The notes under the pieces: model-generated
Databases searched by the model: none
Seen by the model: only the letters and a program-made list of their open reading frames with translations
Told to the model about the DNA's origin: nothing
Position numbers and translations under genes: made by a program
Shown: positions 16,132-24,154 of the stretch, in pieces
How the letters are laid out: the number at the start of each line of letters is the position of its first letter
How positions within the stretch are numbered: position 1 is the stretch's first letter
Assembly (NCBI GenBank): GCA_017623235.1
Contig: JAGAPN010000013.1
Location: 1 to 38,071, forward strand
Source of the DNA: Clostridia bacterium
Lineage (GTDB): Bacteria > Bacillota > Clostridia > Oscillospirales > Acutalibacteraceae
DNA: 38,071 nucleotides
Reading direction: 5' to 3'

Positions 16132-19100
16132 TTATTTCTTTTTCTTCTTTTTAAGAACGAGGATTATGATAACTGCGGCTATAACGGCCAGGGAGGCAAC
16201 GCCGATAAGTATAAAGGGCAGGGCGGAGGGCTTTGCCGAATTCTTATCTGCGGCGCTGTCATCGTTTTTATCCAGAGGCTCCAGCTTCAGCTGGGGGCTG
16301 GTGGCGCCTGTGTCGGAATGCTGCTGCTTGGAGGTTATGACGTCATCGCCCTCGGTAAGGCCGTAGGAGAGATACATAGCATCCATATTAAACCAGAAAA
16401 GCTTGTATTCAGACTCTATTCTGGGGCTTACAGCGGCCATATAATCGGCCAGGGTTGCCAGCACGGTAACCTTGTTTTCACCCTTTTCCAGGTCTACCGA
16501 GAAGGTACGGCCGATTTTACCCGAGGCGGAGCCGGGACGGAACTTTATAAGCTCCTTGCTGTTGCCGTTAACGATAACGGTGAAGCCTACCTCGCCTACC
16601 GTCTGGGGGGTGTAGCCGCTCATTCCGTAGCCGAATGCCATAGACAGGTCGTAGGTGCCTGCCTCGGGGGCGGTAAAGCTATAGGTTACACGGGAGATAT
16701 CACCAAGCTTTTTAATATCAAGCTTTTCATAGGTAATGTCTCTCAGGTAAACGTAGCTGTAGTCGGCGTAGCCCAGGTAGGCGTCTGCCGAGTAGCCGCC
16801 GCCGAGGGTTTCGGCATAGTTGGTGTAGTCGGCTTTCTCGGCCTCTATAGTAATGGTGGGCATTACGGTAAGGCCTGCAGGGGTGTCGATATAATCGTAA
16901 TCGTTCCATACGTAGCCGTCCTTGCTGTTGCTGTCGGCGGTAAGGTGGGTAACCCTCACGGTGTTAAGGCCTGCCTTCAGCTCAAGGGTAATGGGCAGGG
17001 TATTGGTCACCGTCTTGGTGTCGGCGAAAACGGTGTAGGGAGCTACGGTGTACTTTCCGTTAGCCTCGGCAACTACCTTGGCGTGTACCCTGTCGTCAAT
17101 CTTGCCGCTGGGGGCATAGGTGTTACGCAGGTAAAGGGTGTAGCTGCCTGCGGCATCTGCCTTTACGGTAAATTGGATAAAGGGCATAACGGCGGGGTTA
17201 ATGCCGTTTTTAAGGATATCGGCCGCCGTCTGGGAATAGGTGGTCTGGGCGTAGCCCGTGCCCTTGGTAGTAATACGGGTAAGGTTGGGTATGGCGGTCT
17301 TTTCCACCTCTGCACGGGTGAAGGGAGCCTCAACCTCGGACCTCTTGGGAGCCTTTTCAACCTTAAGCTCAGGGTCTACCACAAAGGATACCATATCCAT
17401 CCAGGGGTAGGCCTTGCTGTCCATATATCCGCTGGCCTCGGCTGCTGCCGTATCAAGGGGCATAGGGGAAGTAAATACTATGGTGTGGCTGCCCTTGGTG
17501 AGGTCCAGGGTGAATCTTGTCTTGGTGCCCGACAGGGGAATAGCAACCGTTTTGGCGCCGTCAACCAGCAGGGCAGAGCTGTGGGAGGTTGCGGCGGCTT
17601 CATACCTATAGTTAAAGTAGAACTCATAGCTGCCGTCCTCGGGAGCGGTAACCTTAATGGCGCCGTAGGGGGTACGGGGCAGGTTGCCGTAGTTAAAGCT
17701 CTCAACCGATATGCGGTCCCATCTGAGGTCACCGAAGGTACCGCCGCCCAGGATATCTCCGTTATCCTTATATTTTTCACCGATAAGGACAAGGCTCTCG
17801 TCACCTGCGTTTATCTTGGTGAAGCCTGAGGCTGCGGCGGTAAGGCCCTTGGAAAGGTCGATAAAGTCGTAGCCTATCCAGGCGGGGGTGGTAAGGTCGG
17901 AGGTAAAGCCCATAAGGCGGAGGGTGTTTTCTCCTGCCTTAAGCTCTACTGCCAGGGTTGCGGCATCGTAGCCGTTGGCCTCTCCCGTAAAGGGGATAGC
18001 GTAAAGCTTATCGTTTACCAGCAGATTGCCTGCGTTAAGGGCTCCTTCAATATAAGCGCCTACACGGATGGCGTAAATACCCTCCGCTTCGGCGATAACC
18101 TTAAGCTCAAGGTAGGGGGACTTGGCCTTATCAAGTCCGCCGCCCGTAAGGTCGGCTAAGGACTGGGTAGAATTAAGGGCGGTTTCGGCATTGGTTACCG
18201 TATTATCGGCCTTGGAGCCTGCGGGGGCCATCATAGTAACGTTTGCGTTGCCGTAACGGGATGCATACTTTTCGGTAACCAGGGCAAAGCTGCCGTTCTG
18301 GCTGACAAAAAGCTCATCCTCGGCCTGCACACGGCTGAAATTGCCGTCGGCGGCAATAATATCTGCCTTGGTGGGGGCGGCGGCAAAGTCTGCCCCTGCG
18401 CTTATGGTAAAGCTGTGATAATTCATCCAGCTGTACTGGCGGTTGGTGCCTGTGGTGGTGGGGCCGTCCTTGGCGTCACGGGGCATAGGCGAGGTGGCTA
18501 TAATAATGTTTCTGCCCTCTTTAAGGAAGATGCTTTCAGAGAAGCTTGTGGCAGAAGCGGTGTTGTCCACAACGTACATACCGCCGTTTACAATAAGGCC
18601 CATCTGTTCGCCGTAGCCGTCGGTGCCGATATGACCTCTAAGGGTGTAATAGCCTGACTTTTGGGCATTAACTGCAAAGGCAACGTAGGGCCAGTAGTCT
18701 GTACGGTCGGGCTTGGTGCCGCTGTAGATGCCTACGGGAGGAATATACAGGTTGGGGTAATCCCAGTAGATGTCGCCACGGGCGGTCAGGGCAAAGTGGT
18801 TAACGTTATGCTCATATCTGTTAAGGAAAAAGTAGTTGTCCTTGTCGGCATCCGAAGCGGAGATGGAAACCCTGGGGGTGGCAAGGGTCTTGGGGAAATC
18901 AATAAAATCGTAGCCTATCCAGCACTTATCATCAGCGTCGGCGGTGGCGCCTATCAGCTGAATGGTGTTTTCGCCTGAATTAAGCTCTACAGGGGTGTTT
19001 GCCACGTAGTAGCCGTCAGCAGAGGCCTTGAAATCTATCTTTTGGGCAATTCCGTTTACCAGCATTACGCCGAAGGGCATAGCCCCCTCGGATTCCAGAT

Positions 19101-21042
19101 ATGCGCCTACACGAAGGTTGTATACCTCCATTTTGGTAGCGATAAGGGTGGTCTGGAGATAAGGAGAGGTAATATCGATGCCCCCACTCTGAAGCTCGGC
19201 CAGGGTCTGGGCCGAGTTACGGGCGGTTTCGGCGTCGGTAACGGTGCCGTCGATGGCGGCATCAGCGGCAGAAATCACGGTAACCTTTGCCTTGCTGTAG
19301 CGGCCGCTGTACTCCTTGGAGGCGGCGGAGGCGTCGGCGTTACCTGCCAGAAAATAAGAGTCGTTTTCGGCCTCGATACGGGTGTAGCCCGACATAGACG
19401 ACTGAATATCGGTGGTATCGGGGGCAAAATCAAAGTAGGCTCCGCCGTTTACCGAGAAGCTCTTATAAACCAGCCAGGGATAAGAAACGTAGCCTTTGCT
19501 GTCGGCATAGCTCATAGGCATAGGCGAGGTGAAGATTACGGTGTGGGTGCCCTCTTTCAGATAGAGGTCAAGAGAAACAGAGGTATCGCCCTTGTTGTAG
19601 TCGACTGCATAAAGCGCGCCGTCCACAATCACACCCAGGGAGGTGAAGGAGGCGTTGTCGTCGCCGGCAATATTGGCTGAAATAGTATAGTCGTCGGAAT
19701 AAAGTGCGGTTATATTGGAGGCAATATAGCACCAACGGTTGGCCTTGGAGGGGTCTGCAGGGCTGTAGATACCGTACATATCCTCGTAAAGGGAGGGATA
19801 ATCCCAGCCCAAATCGCCACGGTTAGTGGTGCCGAATTCCTTTTTATTGTTGGGGTCAAGCTGATACTTGTTAAGGGTGAGAAGCTGGGCCCAATTATTG
19901 TCGGTAGCCTTAACGGTACCACGGGCAGGAACAACGTTGCGTCCCAGGTCTATGTAGTCGTAGGCTATGGTGGAGGAGGTGTTCTGGTCAGAGGTAACGC
20001 CGACAAGGCTGAGGACGTTGAGGCCTGCCTCAAGCTCAACCTCCAGTGTGGCGGCATCGTAGCAGGTGCCGTCGGCTCCAAAGATTATTTTCCGGGCCTT
20101 ACCGTTTACCAGCAGGGTGCCGAAGGGGGCGGCGCCGCTGCCCTCAATGTATGCGCCTACACGGATAAGATATTTTCCTGCCGTCTTGACCTGTACGTCT
20201 ACACAGATAGCGGGGCTGATATCATAATTAATCTTGCCTGCCGCCAGTTGGTCGTAGGTCTGGGCGGCAGAGGACCTCATCGTACCAACCTCGACGTCGG
20301 ATATCTTGTTGCCGTCGGCACGGTACTTATAGTACTTATCAACGTAAGATAAAGCGCCGTAGTAATATACACTGTCGTTATCCTCGGCCTCAACACGGGT
20401 GTATTCGCCCATAGAGGTCTTTATCTCATCGGCGGTGGGAGCCCCTACAAAGGCGGCGCCCGAGCTTACCGTAAAGCTCTTGAAATCGAGCCAGGAGTGT
20501 ATAACGTCGGAGGTGTTGGTGGTAAGATTTGCGGTGTAGTCACGGGGAATGGGGGTGGTGAAGATAACGGTGTTTTCACCCTTGTAAAGGTATACTGTTA
20601 CAGTAAGGTCGGCGGAGGACAGCACGCCCTCGGCCACGTTCATACCGCCGTTTACAATAACACCCAGGGTGTCGGTAGTGGAATTGTTGTTGTAACCCTT
20701 CTTTACGGTGAAGGTGTACTTGCCTGCCTCATCAGCTCTGACCTTAAGGGCCATATAGGGCCAACGGTCGGCCTGGGAGGTACGGTCGGCGCTGTAGATG
20801 CCGAACATATCGCCGTAAAGGTTGGGGAAATCCCACTTAAGGTCGCCGTTCTGCGCATTACCGAAGCTGCTGCCGTTATCGGTATATTTGTGAGCCACCA
20901 GATAATCAGCCCAGTCGGAATCTGCGGCGGAAACGGTGGATTTTTCGGTGAGGGCCGATGCAGTAAGCATTGCCCCTGCGGGGAGGGCTGAAATTATCAG
21001 CACTAAAGCCAACAGGGCGGCTATAATTTTACGTAATTTCAT
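16132..21042 (-). CDS. Giant modular surface protein, four tandem repeats plus CBM-like domain, membrane-anchored
   Basis: 1636 residues, exported and anchored. An N-terminal signal peptide (about 1-31) is followed by four homologous modules starting near residues 39, 384, 730 and 1082, a period of about 350. Each begins with a GD(L/I)xWD motif and a YGIYS- or YG-type stretch, has a (T/S)P(M/I)P motif about 100 residues on, and contains a second subdomain starting TR(V/I)EAE or similar. These jelly-roll-like segments resemble carbohydrate-binding modules of the CBM6/35 type. A fifth domain starts ITIEAEKADYTNYAE near 1399. The C-terminus is a TM helix (about 1611-1630) and a KKKKKK tail, so it is held in the membrane rather than by sortase. 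No catalytic site is recognised. It follows the GH30 gene by 18 bp, so it probably binds the glycan that GH30 cuts. Confidence 0.75.
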   Translation of the reverse strand: MKLRKIIAALLALVLIISALPAGAMLTASALTEKSTVSAADSDWADYLVAHKYTDNGSSFGNAQNGDLKWDFPNLYGDMFGIYSADRTSQADRWPYMALKVRADEAGKYTFTVKKGYNNNSTTDTLGVIVNGGMNVAEGVLSSADLTVTVYLYKGENTVIFTTPIPRDYTANLTTNTSDVIHSWLDFKSFTVSSGAAFVGAPTADEIKTSMGEYTRVEAEDNDSVYYYGALSYVDKYYKYRADGNKISDVEVGTMRSSAAQTYDQLAAGKINYDISPAICVDVQVKTAGKYLIRVGAYIEGSGAAPFGTLLVNGKARKIIFGADGTCYDAATLEVELEAGLNVLSLVGVTSDQNTSSTIAYDYIDLGRNVVPARGTVKATDNNWAQLLTLNKYQLDPNNKKEFGTTNRGDLGWDYPSLYEDMYGIYSPADPSKANRWCYIASNITALYSDDYTISANIAGDDNASFTSLGVIVDGALYAVDYNKGDTSVSLDLYLKEGTHTVIFTSPMPMSYADSKGYVSYPWLVYKSFSVNGGAYFDFAPDTTDIQSSMSGYTRIEAENDSYFLAGNADASAASKEYSGRYSKAKVTVISAADAAIDGTVTDAETARNSAQTLAELQSGGIDITSPYLQTTLIATKMEVYNLRVGAYLESEGAMPFGVMLVNGIAQKIDFKASADGYYVANTPVELNSGENTIQLIGATADADDKCWIGYDFIDFPKTLATPRVSISASDADKDNYFFLNRYEHNVNHFALTARGDIYWDYPNLYIPPVGIYSGTKPDRTDYWPYVAFAVNAQKSGYYTLRGHIGTDGYGEQMGLIVNGGMYVVDNTASATSFSESIFLKEGRNIIIATSPMPRDAKDGPTTTGTNRQYSWMNYHSFTISAGADFAAAPTKADIIAADGNFSRVQAEDELFVSQNGSFALVTEKYASRYGNANVTMMAPAGSKADNTVTNAETALNSTQSLADLTGGGLDKAKSPYLELKVIAEAEGIYAIRVGAYIEGALNAGNLLVNDKLYAIPFTGEANGYDAATLAVELKAGENTLRLMGFTSDLTTPAWIGYDFIDLSKGLTAAASGFTKINAGDESLVLIGEKYKDNGDILGGGTFGDLRWDRISVESFNYGNLPRTPYGAIKVTAPEDGSYEFYFNYRYEAAATSHSSALLVDGAKTVAIPLSGTKTRFTLDLTKGSHTIVFTSPMPLDTAAAEASGYMDSKAYPWMDMVSFVVDPELKVEKAPKRSEVEAPFTRAEVEKTAIPNLTRITTKGTGYAQTTYSQTAADILKNGINPAVMPFIQFTVKADAAGSYTLYLRNTYAPSGKIDDRVHAKVVAEANGKYTVAPYTVFADTKTVTNTLPITLELKAGLNTVRVTHLTADSNSKDGYVWNDYDYIDTPAGLTVMPTITIEAEKADYTNYAETLGGGYSADAYLGYADYSYVYLRDITYEKLDIKKLGDISRVTYSFTAPEAGTYDLSMAFGYGMSGYTPQTVGEVGFTVIVNGNSKELIKFRPGSASGKIGRTFSVDLEKGENKVTVLATLADYMAAVSPRIESEYKLFWFNMDAMYLSYGLTEGDDVITSKQQHSDTGATSPQLKLEPLDKNDDSAADKNSAKPSALPFILIGVASLAVIAAVIIILVLKKKKKK

Positions 21043-21060
21043 AGCTTTTCTCCTATCAGA

Positions 21061-22560
21061 TTATCCTCTGGCGTCCCAGGTGACGGTAACGGTGGAATCT
21101 CTTCCTACGGGTACCTCAAGGACCTGGTCGCCCATAACCAGCTTGCAAAGGGTGTCGTCCTCGGTGGCATTAACCATAACTGCAGTCATAGTGCCGTTGG
21201 GGTTAAGCACAGCCACGTTAACCATATTATACTCGCTGTCGGCGCCGGTGTCGGTAGAGTAAACCTTCTTACCGCCCACGTGCATATACTTGCTGAAATG
21301 GGCCATATTGTAGAAATCGGCCTCATAGTTCATAGTATCGGTTTCGGGGTCGTAGCTGATAAAGGGGGTGTTGGTATAGGCGGTGGGATAGAGTGCGGGG
21401 CCGCCTGTGGGCAGCAGCACCAGGTTCCACAGCATAAAGCCGCCTGCGCCCGAATAAAGACTGCGGGTAATCATAGTGGTAACACGCAGATTCTTGGAAA
21501 CCGAAGCGGGACGGGTGCTGGTGGATTCGCTTACCAGCTGAATTTTGTCGGGGAACGTATCATAGGTTTCCTGCATAACCTCGGGCTTGCCGCCGTACCA
21601 GTGCCAGGCAATACCATCGGAGGTATTCAGAGAGGAGGCCAGCATATTGTTGGCCTCTTTAACCCAGGTCCAGGTGTAGTCAAGGTGGAGTATCTTGGTC
21701 TTATAGCCCAGGTCGTCAATGGCGGGACGGAGGTAATCGTTAACAAAGAGGGCCATAGATTCCCAATCCCAGACCATACCTGCCCACATTGCAGGCAGGA
21801 ACATCTCATTCTGGGGGGTAATAGCCCAAACGGGAACCTTTTCATCCTCATAAAGCTGGATAGACTTTGCCAGGTATTTGCCGTATACGCCGTAGCACTC
21901 ACGGCGGAGTGCGGGGCTGTTGATGCCCTCGTATTGGTATATGGTCTTCATCCAGGGGGGTGCGGTCCAGGGAGAAAGCAGGAGCTTAAGCTCCGGGTTA
22001 ACCGCCATAGCCTTTTTAACCAGCTCAATCTGGTTTTTGGCTCTGGAACCGTCAAAGTGGGCCAGCTCAAAGTCCTCCTGTCCCTCGGGCATATCGTCGT
22101 AGGTGTAATAATCAAGGGAAAAGTCGCAGGCGCCGATGGGGTTGCGGACAATGCTTATGCCGATACCGTCGTTGGGGTCAAAGAGGGAGGTCATAACCTC
22201 ATTCAGCTTATCCTCGGGCATCTGGGTCAGCAGATGGGTAGACGCATCGGTAAAGGCGGCGCCGAAGCCCTCGATGGTCTGATATGTACGGGTGGGGTCA
22301 ATCTCAATAACGGTGCCGCCATCCTTCATTTCGGACTTGCTGTAAAGTTTAACGTAGTCGGCCTCCTGCTGGGTGAATTTAACGTCCACGTTAGACAAAA
22401 AGACCTTCATATTGTCGGTAAAGACGTAGGAAGGCTGTTTTGCGGTGTCCTTATCGGGCTGACTTGCATCGTCGGCAGGCTTTGAGCCGCAGGCAACCAG
22501 GCTAAATATCATAGCTGCAGTAACGCCCAGGCTTAAGGCCCTTTTAAAAATAGTATGCAT
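21061..22560 (-). CDS. Secreted lipoprotein glycoside hydrolase family 30
   Basis: A 499-residue retaining glycosidase of GH30 (glucosylceramidase / beta-1,6-glucanase group) attached to the outer face of the membrane. The signal peptide ends in a lipobox LVAC with Cys24; a short Asp/Lys-rich linker follows. The catalytic barrel opens with QTIEGFGAAFTDA (94-106), contains SPWTAPPWMK (196-205), the acid/base E252 in ITPQNE and the nucleophile E345 in VSEST, followed by the C-terminal beta domain that packs on GH30 barrels. Which beta-linkage it cuts (glucosylceramide, beta-1,6-glucan or xylan side group) cannot be told from sequence alone. It is the first gene of a two-gene minus-strand unit with the modular surface protein, suggesting a surface enzyme plus binding platform. 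Confidence 0.9.
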   Translation of the reverse strand: MHTIFKRALSLGVTAAMIFSLVACGSKPADDASQPDKDTAKQPSYVFTDNMKVFLSNVDVKFTQQEADYVKLYSKSEMKDGGTVIEIDPTRTYQTIEGFGAAFTDASTHLLTQMPEDKLNEVMTSLFDPNDGIGISIVRNPIGACDFSLDYYTYDDMPEGQEDFELAHFDGSRAKNQIELVKKAMAVNPELKLLLSPWTAPPWMKTIYQYEGINSPALRRECYGVYGKYLAKSIQLYEDEKVPVWAITPQNEMFLPAMWAGMVWDWESMALFVNDYLRPAIDDLGYKTKILHLDYTWTWVKEANNMLASSLNTSDGIAWHWYGGKPEVMQETYDTFPDKIQLVSESTSTRPASVSKNLRVTTMITRSLYSGAGGFMLWNLVLLPTGGPALYPTAYTNTPFISYDPETDTMNYEADFYNMAHFSKYMHVGGKKVYSTDTGADSEYNMVNVAVLNPNGTMTAVMVNATEDDTLCKLVMGDQVLEVPVGRDSTVTVTWDARG

Positions 22561-22592
22561 ACTTTTCCTCCTTAGAGTTTATGTATAGCTTT

Positions 22593-22621
22593 ATTTTACA
22601 AAAAAAGCCCTAAAAAATCAA
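22593..22621 (-). promoter_or_regulatory. Candidate promoter of the GH30 operon
   Basis: On the minus strand TTGATT (complement of 22616-22621), 17-bp spacer, TAAAAT (complement of 22593-22598). The start codon follows after about 32 bp with an AAGGAGGAAAA ribosome binding site. Other AT-rich matches exist, so this is a moderate call. Confidence 0.45.
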
Positions 22622-22690
22622 TGTTTTTGGGCAATTTCACTTTTATTTTCAACAGATTAATATGTATTGGTAGAAAAAATTATTTATCCC

Positions 22691-22790
22691 CCTTCCCCTG
22701 GGGGAAGAGGGACCGCTTGCGATGGATGAGGTGTGGTCGACGACCGTAAATGTTTATATATCCGTGCGGCAACGCCGCACACCTTTTTTA
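22691..22790 (+). repeat. Palindromic intergenic repeat, copy A
   Basis: Starts with a CTTCCCC-TG-GGGGAAG hairpin, passes a GGATGAGGTGTGGTCG block and ends in a core, CCGTAAATGTTTATATATCC then GTGCGGC-AAC-GCCGCAC (22744-22789), before a T-rich tail of ATTCTTTATT units. Copy B at 23851-23950 is almost identical; the core recurs at 33454-33495 and inverted at 36610-36650. The gene-free stretch 22561-22930 otherwise holds only the GH30 promoter, a GGACGCTTC hairpin (22823-22842) and a terminator. Confidence 0.8.
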
Positions 22791-22822
22791 TTCTTTATTA
22801 TTTATTATTTATTATTTTACAC

Positions 22823-22842
22823 GGACGCTTCGTGAAGCGTCC
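22823..22842. repeat. GGACGCTTC hairpin, copy 1
   Basis: GGACGCTTC-GT-GAAGCGTCC. The same stem with an AC loop recurs at 36663-36682 and, as GGGCGCTTC-AC-GAAGCGCCC, at 23767-23786. In each case it lies close to a copy of the larger intergenic repeat. Confidence 0.65.
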
Positions 22843-22894
22843 CTACTGACCGCTCCCTACAACACGGTGCCTGTTTTATCCGATTTTTGCATAA

Positions 22895-22930
22895 AAAAAC
22901 CAGCCGTCAGATTTTATCTGACGGCTGGTT
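22895..22930 (-). terminator. Terminator of the Xre gene (duplicated sequence)
   Basis: AACCAGCCGTCAGAT (22898-22912), TTT loop, ATCTGACGGCTGGTT (22916-22930), with a T-run on the minus strand after it, directly downstream of the minus-strand Xre stop codon. Nearly the same sequence is the terminator at 16096-16130. Confidence 0.88.
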
Positions 22931-23161
22931 TTAATCTTCTTCAAGCAGCTTTGCGGGTGGTATATCCAGCACCTGGGCCATTTTAAAAAGGGTTTCCAGG
23001 GAAACACCCCTGACCATACCCGTACCTTCTACCTGACCGACAAAATTTACGCTTTTATCTATCAGTTCTGCAAAGGTTTCTTGCGTGTAACCCGCTTTCT
23101 TTCTATAATATGCAATTTTAAGTCCCATTGTAATATAGCGTTCAGGAAATTCTGTTTTCAT
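22931..23161 (-). CDS. Small Xre-family HTH regulator
   Basis: A 76-residue single-domain Cro/CI-type DNA-binding protein. The HTH runs from GLKIAYYRKKAGYTQETFAE (helices 1-2) through SVNFVGQVEGTG (recognition helix) to SLETLFKMAQVLDIPPAKLL, the usual closing helices. The start at 23161 has a GGGAGGC site 9 nt upstream; a second Met (residue 12) directly before the HTH is a less likely start. It is divergent from the SLOG-type gene, with 134 bp between the start codons that contain the promoter and an inverted repeat. The layout suggests that it controls itself and its neighbour, which is inferred. It ends right at a strong terminator. Confidence 0.85.
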   Translation of the reverse strand: MKTEFPERYITMGLKIAYYRKKAGYTQETFAELIDKSVNFVGQVEGTGMVRGVSLETLFKMAQVLDIPPAKLLEED

Positions 23162-23236
23162 CGTTCAGCCTCCCTTTGACAATACTATTTTACCAATCGT
23201 AATGCCATATTATAACTGAACGATATTAGATAATCA

Positions 23237-23278
23237 TTTACTTTAACTCAAAGATATTGTATAATAATTAAACAATAT
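23237..23278 (+). promoter_or_regulatory. Promoter with inverted repeat before the SLOG-type gene
   Basis: TTTACT (23237-23242), 17-bp spacer, TATAAT (23260-23265). The -10 box sits between the arms of an inverted repeat, ATATTGT (23254-23260) and ACAATAT (23272-23278), a plausible site for the divergent Xre protein. Confidence 0.5.
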
Positions 23279-23295
23279 ATTTGAGGTGATGTAAT

Positions 23296-23766
23296 ATGCG
23301 AGAAAAGACCTGCTGCTTTATAGGTCACAGAAAAATTGATGATAGCCGTGACCTCAGGAAAACAATTACCGACACGGTAGAGGCTTTAATAAACGATAAA
23401 GGAGTTGACACCTTTCTTTTCGGCAGCAAAAGCGAATTTAACAGTCTTTGCCGTGAGCTGGTTACCCTTCTAAAGGAAAAATATCCTCATATCAGGAGAA
23501 TTTACGTAAGAGCCGAATACCCATTTATAAATGAGAGTTATAAAAGGTATCTTCTGGAAAGCTATGATGATACCTATTACCCCAAGCGGATACAAAATTC
23601 GGGCAGGGCCTGCTATATAGAGCGCAACCACGAGCTTATTGACCATAGCTTATACCTTGTAACCTATTTCGATAACAAAACGACAACAGGCGGTACCGCC
23701 AACGCATACGCCTACGCCCTGCAAAAGGGTCTAACTATCAAAAACGTGTTTGGCACCAAAAAGTAG
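23296..23766 (+). CDS. SLOG-family protein (YpsA/DUF1273-like)
   Basis: A 156-residue cytoplasmic protein that begins CCFIGHRKI, the first strand and loop of the SLOG (SMF/DprA-LOG) Rossmann-like fold seen in YpsA/DUF1273 proteins. A later strand, YLVTYFDNKTTTGGTANAYAYA (about 125-146), carries a Thr-Gly-Gly-Thr loop in the place where SLOG proteins bind a nucleotide-like ligand. Length is normal for the family. SLOG proteins are thought to sense or process nucleotides, and some sit in stress or phage-defence loci; the function of this one is unknown. It is divergent from an Xre repressor and ends in a GC-rich hairpin. ATG 23296 follows GAGGTGATG. Confidence 0.8.
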   Translation: MREKTCCFIGHRKIDDSRDLRKTITDTVEALINDKGVDTFLFGSKSEFNSLCRELVTLLKEKYPHIRRIYVRAEYPFINESYKRYLLESYDDTYYPKRIQNSGRACYIERNHELIDHSLYLVTYFDNKTTTGGTANAYAYALQKGLTIKNVFGTKK

Positions 23767-23790
23767 GGGCGCTTCACGAAGCGCCCGTTT
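23767..23790 (+). terminator. Hairpin after the SLOG-type gene
   Basis: GGGCGCTTC (23767-23775), AC loop, GAAGCGCCC (23778-23786), then GTTTTAT. It begins one base after the stop codon. It belongs to the GGACGCTTC hairpin family, so a repeat has probably been taken over as a terminator. Confidence 0.6.
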
Positions 23791-23850
23791 TATATGTGTC
23801 ACAGACACCGAAGAACAGTGGTCAGTGGTCTGTGAATAGTGATTAATTAG

Positions 23851-23950
23851 CCTTCCCCTCATGGGAAGAGGGACCGTTTGCGGTGGATGAGGTGTGGTCG
23901 GCGGCCGTAAATGTTTATATATCCGTGCGGCAACGCCGCACACCTTTTTT
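23851..23950 (+). repeat. Palindromic intergenic repeat, copy B
   Basis: Near-identical to copy A at 22691-22790 in the same orientation, with the hairpin variant CTTCCC-CTCA-TGGGAAG and the same core (23905-23950). Copies A and B bracket the Xre/SLOG pair about 1.16 kb apart. In 23767-24154 the rest is an AGTGGTCAGTGG-type short repeat (about 23818-23845) and a gene remnant. Confidence 0.8.
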
Positions 23951-23955
23951 ATTCT

Positions 23956-24118
23956 TTATTCTTTCTTCTTTTTGCCGATTATAAGAGCAACGACGACTAT
24001 TATTACAGCCAGGACCACTACTGCAGGGGGTATTCTGCCGCCGAAACGGTAAAGCTGAAGGCCGCCGTCAGCAGCAGGCAAAGGGCCACTAAAAAAGCAG
24101 TTTTTTTATATTCTCCAA
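23956..24118 (-). pseudogene. Remnant of a secreted membrane-anchored protein
   Basis: On the minus strand one frame from 24118 reads a clean signal peptide (KKTAFLVALCLLLTAAFSFT then VSAAEY) and stops after about 33 codons. The next frame over reads RIPPAVVVLAVIIVVVALII then GKKKKE and a stop, a TM anchor with a basic tail like that of the 1636-residue surface protein. The start codon is also poor (TTG, or ATA where ATG would fit, after GGAG). The parts look like the two ends of a signal peptide/TM protein joined by a deletion and a frameshift. It could instead be two chance ORFs, but signal peptide and anchor in the right order argue for a real remnant. Confidence 0.5.
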
Positions 24119-24119
24119 A

Positions 24120-24150
24120 AAAAGCGCACAGTCATAAACTGTGCGCTTTT
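24120..24150 (-). terminator. Terminator of serC
   Basis: AAAAGCGCACAGT (24120-24132), CATAA loop, ACTGTGCGCTTTT (24138-24150), five bases beyond the serC stop codon. Symmetric A and T runs make it work both ways. Confidence 0.9.
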
Positions 24151-24154
24151 AAAA

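Noticed and set aside
16318-17829. Open frame of about 500 codons on the plus strand
   Set aside because: Antisense to the modular surface protein gene, with repeated Gly/Val-rich sequence and no ribosome binding site.
21280-22485. Open frame of about 400 codons antisense to GH30
   Set aside because: The minus-strand frame has a signal peptide, lipobox and GH30 active-site residues; the plus-strand frame has none of these.
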